NCBI GenBank assembly: GCA_964438995.1
Contig: CAYTMQ010000004.1
Location: 124,001 to 188,000 of the forward strand
Direction of reading: 5' to 3'
Length of the DNA: 64,000 nucleotides
DNA from: JABMMZ01 sp964438995
GTDB lineage: Bacteria; Bacteroidota; Bacteroidia; NS11-12g; UBA955
Shown: in pieces, positions 63,301-64,000 of the stretch
Layout of the letters: every line of letters begins with the position of its first letter
Numbering within the stretch: the stretch's first letter is position 1
Program-made: the position numbers and the translations under genes
Notes under the pieces: model-generated
What the model was told of the DNA's origin: nothing
Databases searched by the model: none
Seen by the model: the letters and a program-made list of their open reading frames with translations, nothing else

Positions 63301-64000
63301 TAGCTGATATTTGGGATTTTGGTGATACTGCTACTATTGATACCAGTTTTACAAATAGTTCGTCACATAGGTATAAAAAAGCAGGTATTTATCAAGTGAA
63401 ATTGAATCCAAGATATTTAGATGCCATCAAAGATCAATGTTTGGATAGTGCAAGTAAATCGGTATTGGTACTTGGTGTTAAGTCATCATTTACAATAGAC
63501 CCTAACTCCAAACCACCATTGTTCCAATTCCACAATACATCGCAACCAAATTTTGCCTCTTTAAAATGGGATTTTGGTCAAGTTGGTTCACCAAATTCAT
63601 CTGACAACGACCCTAGTTATAATTATGGAATAGATACTGGCAGATTTTGGGTTTGCCTTATTGCTACCATACCTTTTGGTTGTGCTGATACATCTTGTCA
63701 ATTGGTTATAAGTGATTACATCTCAGATTTTAAAATGTTCAATGTCATAACGCCAGGATTAGAAGATGGCAAGAACGACCAATTTGATGTGGTTATTGAA
63801 GGAGAGTCTTTATACGACTTACAGATATACAACAGATGGGGAATATTGGTGTATCAATCAAATGAAGATGCAGATAATTCCCAAAATAAAAATTGGAATG
63901 GCAAAGTATTAAATACTGGAGCAGATTGTCCATCAGGCACCTATTACTATCTATTCAATTATGCATTAAAAACCAACCCACAAGACATCAAAACTGTTCA
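60348..64000 (+). CDS. PKD-repeat protein with T9SS type B sorting domain, 3' end cut off by the window
   Basis: The frame is open from the ATG at 60348 to the window edge, 1217 codons with no stop. A signal peptide ends near residue 24 (SFTKGYSQG). Many PKD/Ig-like modules follow, with cores INWDFGDGFN near 50, LMVWGDGS, SWQFGDGTFS, YIWSFGDS and DIWDFGDT, and many cysteines. The end is a type B sorting domain (MFNVITPGLEDGKNDQFDVV, IYNRWGILVYQS, CPSGTYYYLFNY) that lacks only about its last 10 to 15 residues. It should be secreted by T9SS like the protein at 17795 and is about 500 residues shorter. Confidence 0.88.
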   Translation, partial: MQFGRQILISLLLLSFTKGYSQGKINAPAIECLGNITGFTYTPPSGKTVSSINWDFGDGFNSTNTSTTHSYANIGKYTVKANVSFTNSTTTIDSMLLEVVGIPKAHFYYVKSSDTCFLSNIVCFRDTSSPAKVGQSIVSRLMVWGDGSFNTFTNPVKFDTVCHTYSVPDKYTVKIEVTDKYGCKNSANLITNVVENIRPNFSVTQKFVDCNTLNICVKNASTQATPANSHYKWYVDTFRVDTGFYFTNTKCFQFKKSKNINIRLIANANNYCIDTLDKSYFVNIDSLPTFMTLMDTVRCFGDYSQNQAILRNINRDDIKWYLDNAWFPLVTVNEFYFNTKQLPGWHQVKVEVIRGSCTHTVTKNYRVIGPLARMQVYDNYQCFSDREVFMYESSLGINRNKCTFKWVIDDPNGDNCINWRTKEVNKNKNCNFSADWWTRHKFAKNSVENVEAFVVITDTVTGCFDTARTMINMKFCSKILKPDTIVVCQGDLFLDQIPTPYPYKFTIDSGKLWRKFPEVLDAPLKGFYDVGYVFESVLPKWTEKFGDDSFRLRTDTLFVYDTIYRKQLVYVVPPIEDTITVTAYSTCRPFHVSLHFKHGNFKKGEKLEIFWADSGNIDTTFRANVHIDSIVHIYNKSGFDAPIMIKMTNIHGCSVIKRLEVTKGFVMSYYIPKVLNCKSDSVCFYPGVYNFKTATFWSGNTPNNRVKWDIPDAGGSINKFNPCVRFNKGGLLPFRMVVTDSFGCKDTMQDSIFVQDVRANVKTNSKIVYCSELKQFFDSSSFYRNPKWRPFLPAFFVDTIKKHSWQFGDGTFSSLQKNPLQTLNTSLDSIIASHAVETVNGCKDTFKFVIKVIGPKPYFNIKDTIGCNSLNAEFVNLSRNCKNYIWSFGDSLNSTLQKNDKNNVTFNYTKPGRYYISLVGIDTIFNPFTNKYQSCFNTFPDKLFQKDTHRTVLVLPLKSTGITSRDTVCIGETVVFNSKSDTSYLADIWDFGDTATIDTSFTNSSSHRYKKAGIYQVKLNPRYLDAIKDQCLDSASKSVLVLGVKSSFTIDPNSKPPLFQFHNTSQPNFASLKWDFGQVGSPNSSDNDPSYNYGIDTGRFWVCLIATIPFGCADTSCQLVISDYISDFKMFNVITPGLEDGKNDQFDVVIEGESLYDLQIYNRWGILVYQSNEDADNSQNKNWNGKVLNTGADCPSGTYYYLFNYALKTNPQDIKTV

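Overview
This 64 kb window looks like ordinary chromosome from a free-living, low-GC (roughly one third G+C, judged by eye) member of the Bacteroidota. The evidence is the family content: fused SecDF, ribosomal protein THX, type IX secretion system (T9SS) sorting domains of both type A and type B, PKD-repeat giant proteins, TonB/ExbB/ExbD operons with two ExbD genes, menaquinone genes, HU-CCDC81/SPOR-type envelope proteins, and promoters of the TAnnTTTG type. I cannot place it below phylum with confidence. I saw no rRNA, tRNA, CRISPR, insertion sequence, prophage or recognisable defence system.

Layout. 1-2267: the start of a chain-length-determinant (Wzz-like) gene, cut by the window edge, and a polysaccharide flippase. 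2399-3519: ribosomal protein THX and an OmpA-type lipoprotein that share one bidirectional terminator. 3572-11107: a response regulator, histidine kinase, TolC-like channel, membrane-fusion lipoprotein and CusA/CzcA-type RND pump, all in line, which reads as a self-regulated metal efflux operon. 11194-17749: a lipoprotein, a fucose/glucose-type MFS permease, a DUF1653 protein, a von Willebrand A protein exported by T9SS, and argS. 17795-24052: a 1713-residue PKD protein with a type B sorting domain, then asd. 24289-32256: a small lipoprotein with a UbiA-like membrane protein, a TlpA-like thioredoxin with a LysE exporter, a crotonase, a GH3/beta-lactamase-like fusion and a double GNAT protein. 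32237-35523: an EVE / pyrR / pyrB / asparaginase / cytochrome c operon. 35742-42435: DUF2400, HU-CCDC81/SPOR, a glycine-rich TonB-like protein, folC, rnhA, three small poorly known genes and a sterol-desaturase-family enzyme. 42493-48304: ExbB/ExbD, an MMPL-type RND exporter and an amino-acid permease. 48462-57347: secDF and the long exbB-exbD-exbD-tonB operon with a PstS-like lipoprotein and a TPR protein. 57722-60174: menB and menD. 60348 to the end: a second PKD/T9SS type B protein, cut just before its stop codon.

How it fits together. Most genes build or energise the envelope: SecDF and T9SS export, TonB energising of the outer membrane, RND efflux, surface polysaccharide and peptidoglycan recycling. 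The rest is central metabolism (pyrimidine, aspartate family, folate, menaquinone).

The most interesting signals lie outside the proteins. Seventeen genes have an exact TAnnTTTG element within 40 bases of the start codon, and at four of them it ends only four bases before the ATG, which suggests leaderless mRNAs. The intergenic region 46382-46834 carries a repeat family, each copy ending in a hairpin. Two short sequences recur between distant intergenic regions. I did not find a convincing new multi-gene system.
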